Source of the DNA: Flexithrix dorotheae DSM 6795
GTDB taxonomy: Bacteria; Bacteroidota; Bacteroidia; Cytophagales; Flammeovirgaceae
Direction: 5' to 3'
Assembly: GCF_000379765.1 (NCBI RefSeq)
Contig: NZ_KB903443.1
Span: 332,951-396,950 of the forward strand
Length of the DNA stretch: 64,000 nucleotides
Positions 17,079 through 26,700 of this stretch are shown here, piece after piece; position 1 is the stretch's first letter; each line of letters begins with the position of its first letter. Below the pieces are notes generated by a model, which ran no database searches, was not told the DNA's origin, and was given only the letters and a program-made list of their open reading frames with translations. Position numbers and translations under genes: made by a program.

Positions 17079-17428
17079 ATTACTTTGTTTTTGGCAAAAT
17101 CTCTATTTTTAATTAATAAGACTGACTATCAATACTTTATTTACATTTTCAATTCACTTATTGTGTATTAACCAGAAGTCAGAGGTTAGTTTTTTGCTAA
17201 AAGTCATTTTAAAAGTAATTCTAACACTCTGCATCTAATTTCTGCCTTCTAAATATTAAAAGAAAATTATTTTAACATTGTATTAAGTGGCAAAAAATAG
17301 AGAATTTTAAGTTTAGGGTAGATTAATGTTTTTTTTTGATTATTGACACCATAAAGATGTAAAGTTAAAATCATAATTTAAAATGACACAGCTACCCTGA
17401 TTTTATTTTAAAGGTTCAGCAATTCCGA
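17079..17428. other. 350-bp intergenic region
   Basis: Separates two minus-strand genes. It contains the REP-like inverted element at 17173-17250 and is otherwise AT-rich without a gene. No clear terminator for the M61 gene was found. Confidence 0.5.
17173..17250. repeat. REP-like intergenic inverted element
   Basis: The left arm CAGAAGTCAGAGGTTAG (17173-17189) is partly complementary to the right arm CTAACACTCTG..TTTCTGCCTTCT (17221-17250). The heptad-like AGAAGTCAGA wording recurs at 23686-23736. The pairing is imperfect. Confidence 0.3.
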
Positions 17429-19363
17429 TTACTCTTCTTCCTCTGCAAATAACCAGCTTCTCAAAACTTTAATTTGTTCTTCGGTAGGATTTTCCATTCC
17501 CTCAAAAATATGATACTCGGTTTTTTCGGTTACTTCCACAGGTTCCTGCAAAACTACCAGAACTTTTTCACCATTTTCATTGGTTTCTTCTTCATCTTCC
17601 TCCATGGGTTCTTTTAGCCTAAGTACTTCCACTGTTAAAGTATCTCCCGCTTTTGCTTCTGCCGGAAAGCCCATGAGTAATTCTCTGGCGGTTTCCAAAG
17701 TAAGCGTGTCTCCATTTATTTTTGTAATTATATCTCCTTGTTGATAGCCCATTTTCTTTCCAAAGTCATCCAGATTTTCAACCTCCTGCAGCACAAAATT
17801 ACTATCCTTGTCAAGGGCAAGCCCACTGAGAATATTGCCCATTGAAATTTCGTTAATTTTAGCTTCCTCTTTATAAATAAATCCAACCTTGGCAAAATAT
17901 TCTTTTAATGGCAATGGCTCGGAGCCTTCCACATATTTGGTAAAAAACGCTCTGATTTCCGGGAATCCGGTTATCTCTACAATTTTATCAAATAATTCAT
18001 CATCTTTAAATGCTTTGGATTTGCCATAAACTTTTGATAAATCGAGCATCATATTACGCAGTCCGTATTTCCCTTCCGAAAGTTCTCTTAGCCGAATATC
18101 CAGACAAAGCCCGATTAAGGCGCCTTTTTCATATACATTCCCATACTGATCTTCATATTTTCCCAAAACCTGCTCACTCATTATCGTAAAAGGAACTGTA
18201 TCATTAAAAGCTGAAGCCTGATTCAGTTTTGTTCTGATGGTTTCAATAAATTCCTCAGGAGGAAGCAGGCCATAACTCACCTGCACATGATTGGCAAAAT
18301 ATTCAGTTACTCCTTCATACATCCATAAATGTTTGGACATCTTGGGCTCAATAAAATCAAAATACTGAATTTCTTCGGAGTGAATATTTAAAGGTGTTAC
18401 AATATGGAAAAATTCATGAGCCGCAATATCCCTGATACTCTGGGTGAGGTATTTGGGATCAATTTCTGGCAGAAAATACAGAGATGAATAGGAATGCTCA
18501 AGTGCACCCATCATTCCGGATTTTGAGGGTTTATCAGTAAGGTAAATGATAAACGCATACTTTTTAATCGGTAAAGTTCCTCCCAGATATTTCCGCTGTG
18601 CTTCAAGAATTTCTGCTATATTTTCCCCTACGTATTCTGAGGTCAACTTTTGATTTGGGGAATATACCGAAACCAAAACATCGGCTCCACCTACTTTCAG
18701 GATGGTGGTATCGGGGACATTATACATAATTGGTGAATCCGCCAGATCTACATAAGAATCTATGCTGTAAGTATCAAATCCGGGTTCTGATTTTTCCGCA
18801 ATTAAGGCAGTAGAACCATAAAAATCTTCAGGTTTTTCAAAGGTCAGTTTATAGGGAATTAATTTCATATCATCGAAATACCCAAAAAAACCAAAAGTGT
18901 TGATCACAAAACTTTTCTTTTCTTCAATATTAGTCCCGGCCGGTTCGAAAATAAAATTACCCTTTTCAGTATCCCATGTATCTTCCACCCAGTAGGAAAT
19001 TCTTTTCAGTTTATTACTTTTTTGAATTTCCCATCGGTTTTCATCCAGTTTGTTCACCACAAGTTCTTTTCCCTTTTTATCATAGGCCTTAAAATCAGTT
19101 ATAAACCTTCCAAAATCGGAAATGCTATACGTACCAGGAACAATTTTGGGAATATTATAAACAATGGTTTTGGCCTTGATTTTTGGAACTAAAAGATTCA
19201 CTCTCAACTGATCATCTTTCACTTCATTTAGGTCCACTGAAAAGAAATAAGCATTTTCTTTTTGGGCAATTCCTTTTGTAAAAAAGGCAGCCACAAAAAA
19301 GCAGCAAATGATAAAGGATTTTTTGGCAGAAAACAGTTCAGGTATAAAAGAAAAATTATTCAT
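17429..19363 (-). CDS. M61 family metallopeptidase (glycyl aminopeptidase type) with PDZ domain
   Basis: 644 residues. The N-terminus (SFIICCFFVAAFFTKGIAQ) is a signal peptide. An N-terminal beta domain (about 40-190) precedes the catalytic part with HEFFH (H316, E317, H320) and the downstream Glu in MYEGVTEYFA that completes the zinc site. A PDZ domain lies at about 510-590 (GLALDKDSNFVLQEVENLDD, GDIITKINGDTL), with an acidic EEDEEETNENGEKV insert near the end. M61 enzymes release N-terminal glycine or alanine, so a periplasmic peptide-trimming role is likely. The 578-bp upstream region separates it from a divergent T9SS cargo gene. Confidence 0.9.
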   Translation of the reverse strand: MNNFSFIPELFSAKKSFIICCFFVAAFFTKGIAQKENAYFFSVDLNEVKDDQLRVNLLVPKIKAKTIVYNIPKIVPGTYSISDFGRFITDFKAYDKKGKELVVNKLDENRWEIQKSNKLKRISYWVEDTWDTEKGNFIFEPAGTNIEEKKSFVINTFGFFGYFDDMKLIPYKLTFEKPEDFYGSTALIAEKSEPGFDTYSIDSYVDLADSPIMYNVPDTTILKVGGADVLVSVYSPNQKLTSEYVGENIAEILEAQRKYLGGTLPIKKYAFIIYLTDKPSKSGMMGALEHSYSSLYFLPEIDPKYLTQSIRDIAAHEFFHIVTPLNIHSEEIQYFDFIEPKMSKHLWMYEGVTEYFANHVQVSYGLLPPEEFIETIRTKLNQASAFNDTVPFTIMSEQVLGKYEDQYGNVYEKGALIGLCLDIRLRELSEGKYGLRNMMLDLSKVYGKSKAFKDDELFDKIVEITGFPEIRAFFTKYVEGSEPLPLKEYFAKVGFIYKEEAKINEISMGNILSGLALDKDSNFVLQEVENLDDFGKKMGYQQGDIITKINGDTLTLETARELLMGFPAEAKAGDTLTVEVLRLKEPMEEDEEETNENGEKVLVVLQEPVEVTEKTEYHIFEGMENPTEEQIKVLRSWLFAEEEE

Positions 19364-19547
19364 TAATTTTTAATAATTTGTATTTAAAAATAACTTGATT
19401 ATTGTTTTTTGATCTGGTAATTATAAGTATTTGCCATTTTTTATTTCAGGAAATAATCATAATTATCCATGATCAATTCGTCTTAATTATCGATGTGAAT
19501 TAAACTTTTTTCTTTTTCTGCAAATGACCACAGAAGCATCTGCCCGG

Positions 19548-19609
19548 TTTGGGGCCACCGTTCATAGAAAAGCCTTGAAATACCAGCATTTTATATCCTG
19601 AGCCCCAAA
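19548..19609. repeat. inverted repeat TTTGGGGC...GCCCCAAA
   Basis: Perfect 8-bp arms, rich in G/C within an AT-rich region, enclosing 46 bases. Could be the base of a structured RNA or a large operator; no T-run follows on either side, so it is not a simple terminator. Confidence 0.35.
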
Positions 19610-19636
19610 AACGGATTATTTTCGCTTTTAAACAAA

Positions 19637-19653
19637 AAGTTTAAACCACTTCA
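19637..19653 (-). repeat. 17-nt motif TGAAGTGGTTTAAACTT, copy 2
   Basis: Reverse-strand copy of the motif at 2809-2825, located about 275 bp upstream of the minus-strand M61 start. A shorter version (GAAGTGGTTT) is at 39351-39360 on the minus strand. Confidence 0.35.
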
Positions 19654-19941
19654 TTGGGTAATATTATAGTTTAAGTCAAAAGTATTTTTTTATTCTAATA
19701 AACACACAATTACTTGATGAAAGGCGAGTAAGACATTTTTTTAGGTGATATTTGTATGCTTTAAATCTACGGTCTTTTTTGTTGATTTTCCAAACTATAT
19801 TTTGCCGGATAAAATATATTTAAAGCTGAGCAGCAAATTTAAACTGACGATCGTGTAGGGAAATAACCCTTTTTTTGGTAAATTCTATTTGATTTACATA
19901 ACCAGCCATTTATTCAAGGTAAAGCAGTATTTATTACTCCT

Positions 19942-22900
19942 ATGTCTCAAATTACAAAAATTATTTTAATTTATACCTTATTCCTAATCAGCCAGCCAGG
20001 TATTAGCGATTCCGGATCAAATCCGGGCTTCAGATTTATTGAAAATAAGAACCAATGGGATGAGAATGTGAAGTACCGAGCCGACATTCCGGGAGGTTAT
20101 CTTTTCCTGAAAACCAACTCCATCCACTACGCCTTTTATGATGCCCGGGCTGTAGCAAGAAGACATATTCATGAAACCTCAACTCCGGCTTCAAGAACTT
20201 CAGTTGCTCCACCCACTCCTCCAGATGATTACATCAGGGCACATGGATTTGAGGTAAAGTTTTTAGAAGCCAACCCCAGACCTGAGTTTATCACTTCGGG
20301 TCAAAATCCGGTAAATTTCAATTATTTCCTGGGGAAAAATCCTGAAAAATGGGCTTCCGGGGCAAAAGCTTTCAATGCAGTTACCTATCAGGAATTATAT
20401 CCGGGAATTAATTTAAAATATTACCAAAATGAGCTGGATTTGAAGTATGAGTTCATTGTAGAAAAAGGCACAAACCCGAAGGTAATCAAAATGGATTATG
20501 ATGGGGTAATTCAGGTAAAACTGATTAATGATCATTTATACATTCAGACTTCGGTAAATACACTCATTGAACAAAAACCCTATTCTTATCAGGTAATAGA
20601 TGGGAAGAAGGTAGAAGTGCCTTCCCGCTTTAAGGTAAAAAACAACCGGGTAAGTTTTCAATTCCCCAAAGGCTACGACAAAAATTATGATTTAATTATC
20701 GATCCAATTCTGGTCTTTTCTACATTTTCCGGTGCCTTTTCCGACAATTGGGGAAATACTGCAACTTTCGATAATGACGGGAATCTATATTCGGGAGGGA
20801 CTGTGTTCGGTCCGGAATTTCCCGTAACCGTTGGAGCTTTTCAAGTGAACTTTAATCAGGCTACAGACATTGGCATATTAAAATATGATTCCACCGGTTC
20901 AAATCTTATTTATGCCACTTTTTTGGGAGGAGGCTTTTCCGAAACGCCACATAGTTTGGTCGTCAATAATAAAGAAGAATTGGTAATATTTGGCTCCACC
21001 AGTTCCCCTGATTTCCCTTTCATTTCCACCTCTTATGATACCACATTTGCCGGAGGGGATTCTGTTACCAACCTTATCAGTGGGGTTGATTACATCAACG
21101 GAGCTGATATTTTCATTTCTATTTTAGACCCGACAGGCAGCAATTTGGTAGGTTCTACGTTTTTTGGAGGCTCTGACCACGATGGCATTAATGAAACAGA
21201 AAAAACCATTTTTACACGAAATTATGGAGATCAGTTCCGAGGAGAAGTAATTGTAGATGAATTGGATAATATTTACATTAGCTCTTCTACCCATTCTGCA
21301 GATTTTGACATTACGCCAAATGCTTTTCAGAAAACTTTAAAAGGTCCCCTGGATGGCATCATTGCCAAATTTAATCCAGATGTCAGTCAATTGATATGGA
21401 GCACCTATCTGGGCGGAGATAATTATGATATAGGCTATTCCATTAAAATAAACAGTTACAATGAAATAGTGGTAGCAGGAAGCACGAATAGTGAAAATTT
21501 CCCTACCACTTCAGGAGTATATCTGGAGGATTTTCAGGGTGGTTTTTCTGATGGTTTTATATCTATTATATCTCAGGGTGGCGATTCGCTAATTAGTTCC
21601 ACCTATCTTGGTACGGATGATTATGATCAGGCTTTTTTAATGGATTTGGATCCCGCTGATAATGTGACAGTTTTTGGGCAAACCTCAGGAGATTATCCGG
21701 TTTCAGTAAATGTTTATTCCAACCCCGGTAGCGGGCAGTTTGTGCATAAATTGGGAGCAAGTTTAAAAACCAGTGTTTTTTCTACAGTGGTAGGCTCTGG
21801 TTCAGGTTCACCAGATATCACGCCTACAGCTTTTATGGTAAATGACTGCTCCAATATTTATCTGGCAGGCTGGGGAGGTGTTTTAAATAGTGCCGATCCC
21901 ATTTACATTCGGGGAGGGACACAAAACCTACCCATTACTTTCGATGCCTTTCAAACCACCACAGATGATAAAGACTTTTACTTAATGATTCTTTCCTCCA
22001 ATGCAGATGAATTACTTTATGCTACTTTTTTTGGAGGACCTGAAGGGGTAGGTGAGCATGTAGACGGAGGAACCAGCCGGTTTGACAGACGTGGAATTAT
22101 TTATCATTCGGTTTGCTCCTGCAATAATCAAAGTGGTTTTCCTACCACCCCAAATGCTTATTCCACCACAAATAATTCCACTAATTGTAATAATGCTGCC
22201 TTTAAATTTGATTTGGCTATTCTTGAAGCAAGCTTCGATGCATCAGCTAAACAGGGTTGCGCACCTATGGAAGTTGTGCTGACGAATACCAGTAAAGGAG
22301 GAACCCGCTTTGAGTGGAAGATAGATGGGGTGGAAATCTCTGATTCAGACACTACAATTAACCATATTTTCAATACTCCTGGTAGTTATCCTGTGTCTTT
22401 ACAGGCTTTCGATTTATCTACTTGTGCCATTTCGGATATCATCTATGATACCATTCAGGTTGATCCTCAAAATTTTTCTGTAGGCGATAGTACTTTTATT
22501 TGTGAAGGAGATCAGGTTCAACTTTCTGCTGGTGGTGGTGTGAGTTACCTTTGGTCACCTGCCGAGTTTATTGTGGACGATCCTACCCTTCCTAATCCTA
22601 TCGCAATGCCAAATGCCACTACTAATTTCACTGTAAGAATTACCAATGAATATAATTGTGTGGCGGATAGCCAGCAAATGGTGGAGGTACAGCCCGAGGT
22701 CATTGCAGATTTTGAAGCAATTGTAATGAATGGTTGTGATTCCGTTCAGGAAGTTCAGGTGATCAACAAATCTCAAAATGCTACTTTATATGCCTGGTTC
22801 CCGGGAGATGACCGGTTAATTGAGGGGGAAAACCCGGGAATCATTCCTTTTCCGAAGCCAGGAACTTATGATATTGTGTTATTGGCTGTATCGAGAGGCT

Positions 22901-23673
22901 GCAGTGATTCCGATACAATAACCGTAACCGTTGGAGAATCGCCCGCAAAAGAATTTTACAGAAATGCAAAAGCAGGAGCGGATCAGGCTATTTGCTATGG
23001 TGATCAGGTGGAAATAAGTGCAAGTGGAGGAGTGAATTATCAATGGTCTCCAACAGTTGGACTCAATAATCCAAATATTGCCAATCCAATGGCCAACCCA
23101 ATTGCTACCACTCAATATACGGTAAGAATTTTCAGTGAAGATGGCTGCTATGTAGATGATACAGTCATTGTGGATGTTAACCCTGAAATAATTGCAGATT
23201 TTGAATATAAAATGACTCAGGAATGTGGAAACCTCCCTGAAGTGGAATTAATTAATAATTCATCAGGAGCTACAACATTTATTTGGGAAATGGGAAATAA
23301 TGAAACGCTTACGGATGAAAACCCTTCTATGTATGTTTACCCGGACACTGGTTCGTATGTAATTACCCTCAGGGCAATTTCCGGTTCTTGCGAAGTTAGT
23401 ACCACCCAATCAATCAGAATTGAAAATGTTATTCCTCCAAATGTCATCACTCCTAATGGTGATGAAAAGAACGAAAATTTCGTTATCGAAAGTCAGTTGA
23501 GCGGATGGAAACTACAAATATTCAATAGATGGGGGGATAAGGTTTTCGAAACTGATGATTATCAGAATAATTGGAATGGAAGTGACCTGCCAGAATCTAC
23601 TTATAATTATTTTTTAGTTTCCCCAATAGGCGCAGAATGCAAAGGCTGGATTACTTTAATGAGGGGGAATTAA
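19942..23673 (+). CDS. T9SS cargo protein: DUF7948-like, SBBP-type propeller, PKD domains, type B sorting domain
   Basis: 1243 residues. A signal peptide occupies about the first 22. An N-terminal domain (about 30-250; FRFIENKNQWDENVKYRADI, then ELYPGINLKYYQNE) matches the DUF7948 group. Beta-propeller repeats of the SBBP type (FSTFSGAFSDNWGNTATFDN, YLGGDNYDIGYSI, AGSTNSENFPTT) run to about 740. Then come PKD/Ig-like domains (ASFDASAKQGCAPMEVVLTN, ADFEAIVMNGCDSV, ADFEYKMTQECGNL) alternating with two similar C-E/Y-G-D-Q-V units (ICEGDQVQLSAGGGVSYLWS and ICYGDQVEISASGGVNYQWS). The last ~85 residues (VITPNGDEKNENF, LQIFNRWGDKVFE, NWNGS) are the gliding-associated type B sorting domain. So it is secreted through T9SS and held at the cell surface. 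Probably an adhesin-like surface protein; the ligand is unknown. Confidence 0.9.
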   Translation: MSQITKIILIYTLFLISQPGISDSGSNPGFRFIENKNQWDENVKYRADIPGGYLFLKTNSIHYAFYDARAVARRHIHETSTPASRTSVAPPTPPDDYIRAHGFEVKFLEANPRPEFITSGQNPVNFNYFLGKNPEKWASGAKAFNAVTYQELYPGINLKYYQNELDLKYEFIVEKGTNPKVIKMDYDGVIQVKLINDHLYIQTSVNTLIEQKPYSYQVIDGKKVEVPSRFKVKNNRVSFQFPKGYDKNYDLIIDPILVFSTFSGAFSDNWGNTATFDNDGNLYSGGTVFGPEFPVTVGAFQVNFNQATDIGILKYDSTGSNLIYATFLGGGFSETPHSLVVNNKEELVIFGSTSSPDFPFISTSYDTTFAGGDSVTNLISGVDYINGADIFISILDPTGSNLVGSTFFGGSDHDGINETEKTIFTRNYGDQFRGEVIVDELDNIYISSSTHSADFDITPNAFQKTLKGPLDGIIAKFNPDVSQLIWSTYLGGDNYDIGYSIKINSYNEIVVAGSTNSENFPTTSGVYLEDFQGGFSDGFISIISQGGDSLISSTYLGTDDYDQAFLMDLDPADNVTVFGQTSGDYPVSVNVYSNPGSGQFVHKLGASLKTSVFSTVVGSGSGSPDITPTAFMVNDCSNIYLAGWGGVLNSADPIYIRGGTQNLPITFDAFQTTTDDKDFYLMILSSNADELLYATFFGGPEGVGEHVDGGTSRFDRRGIIYHSVCSCNNQSGFPTTPNAYSTTNNSTNCNNAAFKFDLAILEASFDASAKQGCAPMEVVLTNTSKGGTRFEWKIDGVEISDSDTTINHIFNTPGSYPVSLQAFDLSTCAISDIIYDTIQVDPQNFSVGDSTFICEGDQVQLSAGGGVSYLWSPAEFIVDDPTLPNPIAMPNATTNFTVRITNEYNCVADSQQMVEVQPEVIADFEAIVMNGCDSVQEVQVINKSQNATLYAWFPGDDRLIEGENPGIIPFPKPGTYDIVLLAVSRGCSDSDTITVTVGESPAKEFYRNAKAGADQAICYGDQVEISASGGVNYQWSPTVGLNNPNIANPMANPIATTQYTVRIFSEDGCYVDDTVIVDVNPEIIADFEYKMTQECGNLPEVELINNSSGATTFIWEMGNNETLTDENPSMYVYPDTGSYVITLRAISGSCEVSTTQSIRIENVIPPNVITPNGDEKNENFVIESQLSGWKLQIFNRWGDKVFETDDYQNNWNGSDLPESTYNYFLVSPIGAECKGWITLMRGN

Positions 23674-23685
23674 AATTTTAAAATG

Positions 23686-23736
23686 CAGAAGCTGGAAATC
23701 AGAAGTTAGGATTACTAAATTTAATTCCAGCTTCTG
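23686..23736. repeat. hairpin element between convergent genes
   Basis: Perfect 12-bp arms CAGAAGCTGGAA / TTCCAGCTTCTG with a 27-base interior that includes CAGAAGTTAG. No T-run follows, so it is probably an intergenic repeat of the kind at 17173-17250, although it could also help end the two convergent transcripts. Confidence 0.45.
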
Positions 23737-23765
23737 GTCTCCAGCTTCAGGCTTCAATCCCAATC

Positions 23766-26700
23766 CTAATAAACCATTATTTCATCTTTAAATGGTAGGG
23801 TGACATTTCCCGCCTCATCCTTTAAAATAATATATACATTGTGTAATCCGGGACCGCTTGGAACACTCCAGGGTACTTCTTCATAAAAAGGCTCCCATGT
23901 ACCACTCCCAAAGCTTGGGGAATTACTCACCTGAATAAATTTAGCATCAGGCATTCCATTCTTTTGTTTGGATTTTATCACCAAAGTAACTCCAGGGCCA
24001 TCTTCCAATGCTGTTTCCCCGTGGTTAAGCTCAAAAGAATGAACCACAGGAGCCTCTGTATCCAGATCAATTGTGGCGGTAGAAAGAGTACTAATATTTC
24101 CTGCCTTATCTTTCACTTTCACAAAAACTGTTTTATCACCATCAAGTCCTTCTAGTTTCCAGTTTACAGTGGATTCAAAAGGCCTCCATTTTGCAGGTAA
24201 TCCAAATAGTCCGTTATTACTGATGATCATCTCTGTAGCATCCTGGGCCTGAATATTCAATACTACCTTCTTTTTATTCGTGGTTAATGCTTCGCTATTG
24301 ATACTGACTTTGCCCAAATCCGGAGCTTCCCGATCCAGGAAAATTGTAGCAGAAACCTGAGTCTCATTTCCGGCATCATCTGCCAGTTTTCCATAAACTA
24401 TTTTGGTTCCATCCACATCATCCAAAATCCAGTTTTGCTTTAATTGTTTAAAGCTCTCCCAAACCGCTCCTTCGAAATCCCTATTATTACTCAACATCAT
24501 TTTTGTAGCCCCCTCAGCATGGATTTTCAAGTCCACAAAACCGAACTGATTATTACAATATCCACCATTTTCTACTTCAATCATCGCATTAATTGGCGGT
24601 TCATTATCCAGATCAATCCAACTGGTATAAACCTTTGAAACATTACCTGTGGGATCTTTAAACTGCACTGTTACCTGTTTGGTCCTGGATTTACTGGATT
24701 CCAGTTGCCATTTTATAGAATCCTGATACTTAACCCACTGAGCCTCACTAATTTTCTCCTTATCATGGGCAATTTTTGTATGAGAAGCCTCCTTCGAATT
24801 AAAATAAAGGGTTACTTCACTTTTATTGGTGACAGACTCATTGTTATTGATGGTAAATAATTTATTTCCCGGTCCATCCCGATCCAATTGAAAAGTAGCA
24901 CTGATCGCTTCTGATATATTTCCTTTTTCATCTTTAAACCTCGCATAAACTGATTTATCCGTCTCGATGGTTTTTAAGTGAAATGTAGTTTCTAAATCGG
25001 TATATTTCGTCCAGGTGCAACCGGAAAAATCCGCATATTCACTCAGTTGCATGTAAACAGCATCTTTGGCATCCACAGTAACCCCTATAGCATTGTGATG
25101 ATGTTTTGAAAAATATTTATTTTTATTGACCTTAATATTTCCTACCACAGGGGGAATATTATCCACCACAATCTGATCCCGAAATACCTCCGATTCCGTC
25201 TGAGTTTTACTTTTAAATTTAATGAAAACCGACTTCTCCCCTTCCCCTTCCAGCAAATACCATCTTTTACTTTTTTGATAAGGCTCCCAAAACCCTCCGG
25301 AAAATTCAGGAGAATTACTGACCATCATTTCCATGGCATCGGCACAGAAAATATCCAAAAACACTTCTCCATTAGGATTCATGCAGTACTTGGCATGATT
25401 GTCAATCACAATTTTTCCCACAGTTGGTTTAATTTCCATCATTATTTTATCAGAAACCGCTTCGGAAATGTTTCCTGCCTGATCTTTAAATCTGGCGTAA
25501 AAGGTAAATTCCCCTCCCTTCTTTCCTAAATAAATATATAATGGTTTTGTACTGTATGGTATCCATTTGGCTCTTTCAAAATTTTCGTACTTACTGATTT
25601 GCATGGAAATCGCCTCTGTGGCTTTTAACTCTGCATAAGTATAAGGTTTTAGCGTAGTTTCTTTCCCTCTTTCCAACTGAAGACTAAAATTTTTGGGACC
25701 TTCAATATCCAGCATAATATCGTCAGTTATTACAGGAGACTCAACACCAGTAGCACTTCTCAACTTGGCATAGATCGTTTTTACTCCATCTCCTTCAGTC
25801 AGTATCCAATCCTTTTTTATCTGGTAAGGTTCCCATTGGGCATCTTTAAAATCCGGATAATTGCTAATAATCATTTCCACCGCACTTTTGGCATTGAAAT
25901 AAAGCTTTACCTTTCTTTCTCTGTCTGTACAATACTCTGCATTATTGTCCACAAAAAAGGCAATCCTGATGGGGTTAATTTCAATTTTCACCCGATCGGA
26001 AATGGTTTCAGAAATATTCCCTGCCTGATCCATAAACCTGGCATAAACATCTTTAAAACCAGCAATTTTGGTAAACATATAATTAAATTTCCTTTCAGTA
26101 TAGCCGTGCCACAAAACTCCCTTGAAAGTTGAATCCTCACTCACTTGCATCAGTACAGCATCCTCAGCTGTCACTTCTACATTGGTATAGAAATAAAATG
26201 TATTTTCCTTTCCTTCATTAATTTTTATGGTTTTGGCCACTGGTGGGGTCAAATCCAGTATAATATCATCATTTACAGCCTGAGATTCGGTTTTTGTAAA
26301 ACTTCGGAATTTGGCATAAACCTTTTTATTTCCATCCTCCGGCAGCAGCTGCCATTCTTTTTCCCTTGCGAAAGGTTCCCACTGACCATCGGCAAAATCT
26401 GCATAATTACTGATCATCATCTCAGTGGCAGATTTGGAACTTAAAGTAAGATTAACCTTCCTTTCCTTATTTACGCAATATTGTTCATAATCATCAATCA
26501 CCAGGTTGTTCATCACCGGAGTAACTTCCAGGGTAATACTTGATTGAATGGGCTCACTGATATTCCCTGCAAAATCCTTAAACCTGGCATAAATCACCTT
26601 TTCACCATATTCTTTTGGAATTTTAAAAAAGAAAGGGTTAGTGTGGTAATTCTTCCAAATTTCCCCTCGAAAATCCGGGTAGTTGCTCACCTGCATAAAC

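Larger units (their letters stand above)
19364..19941. other. 578-bp divergent intergenic region
   Basis: Unusually long for the window and without a gene-like frame. Notable items are the inverted repeat TTTGGGGC / GCCCCAAA (19548-19555 and 19602-19609) and the 17-nt motif at 19637-19653. Promoters for both flanking genes should lie here, but no TTTG-N20-TAnnTTTG pair was found. Confidence 0.55.
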
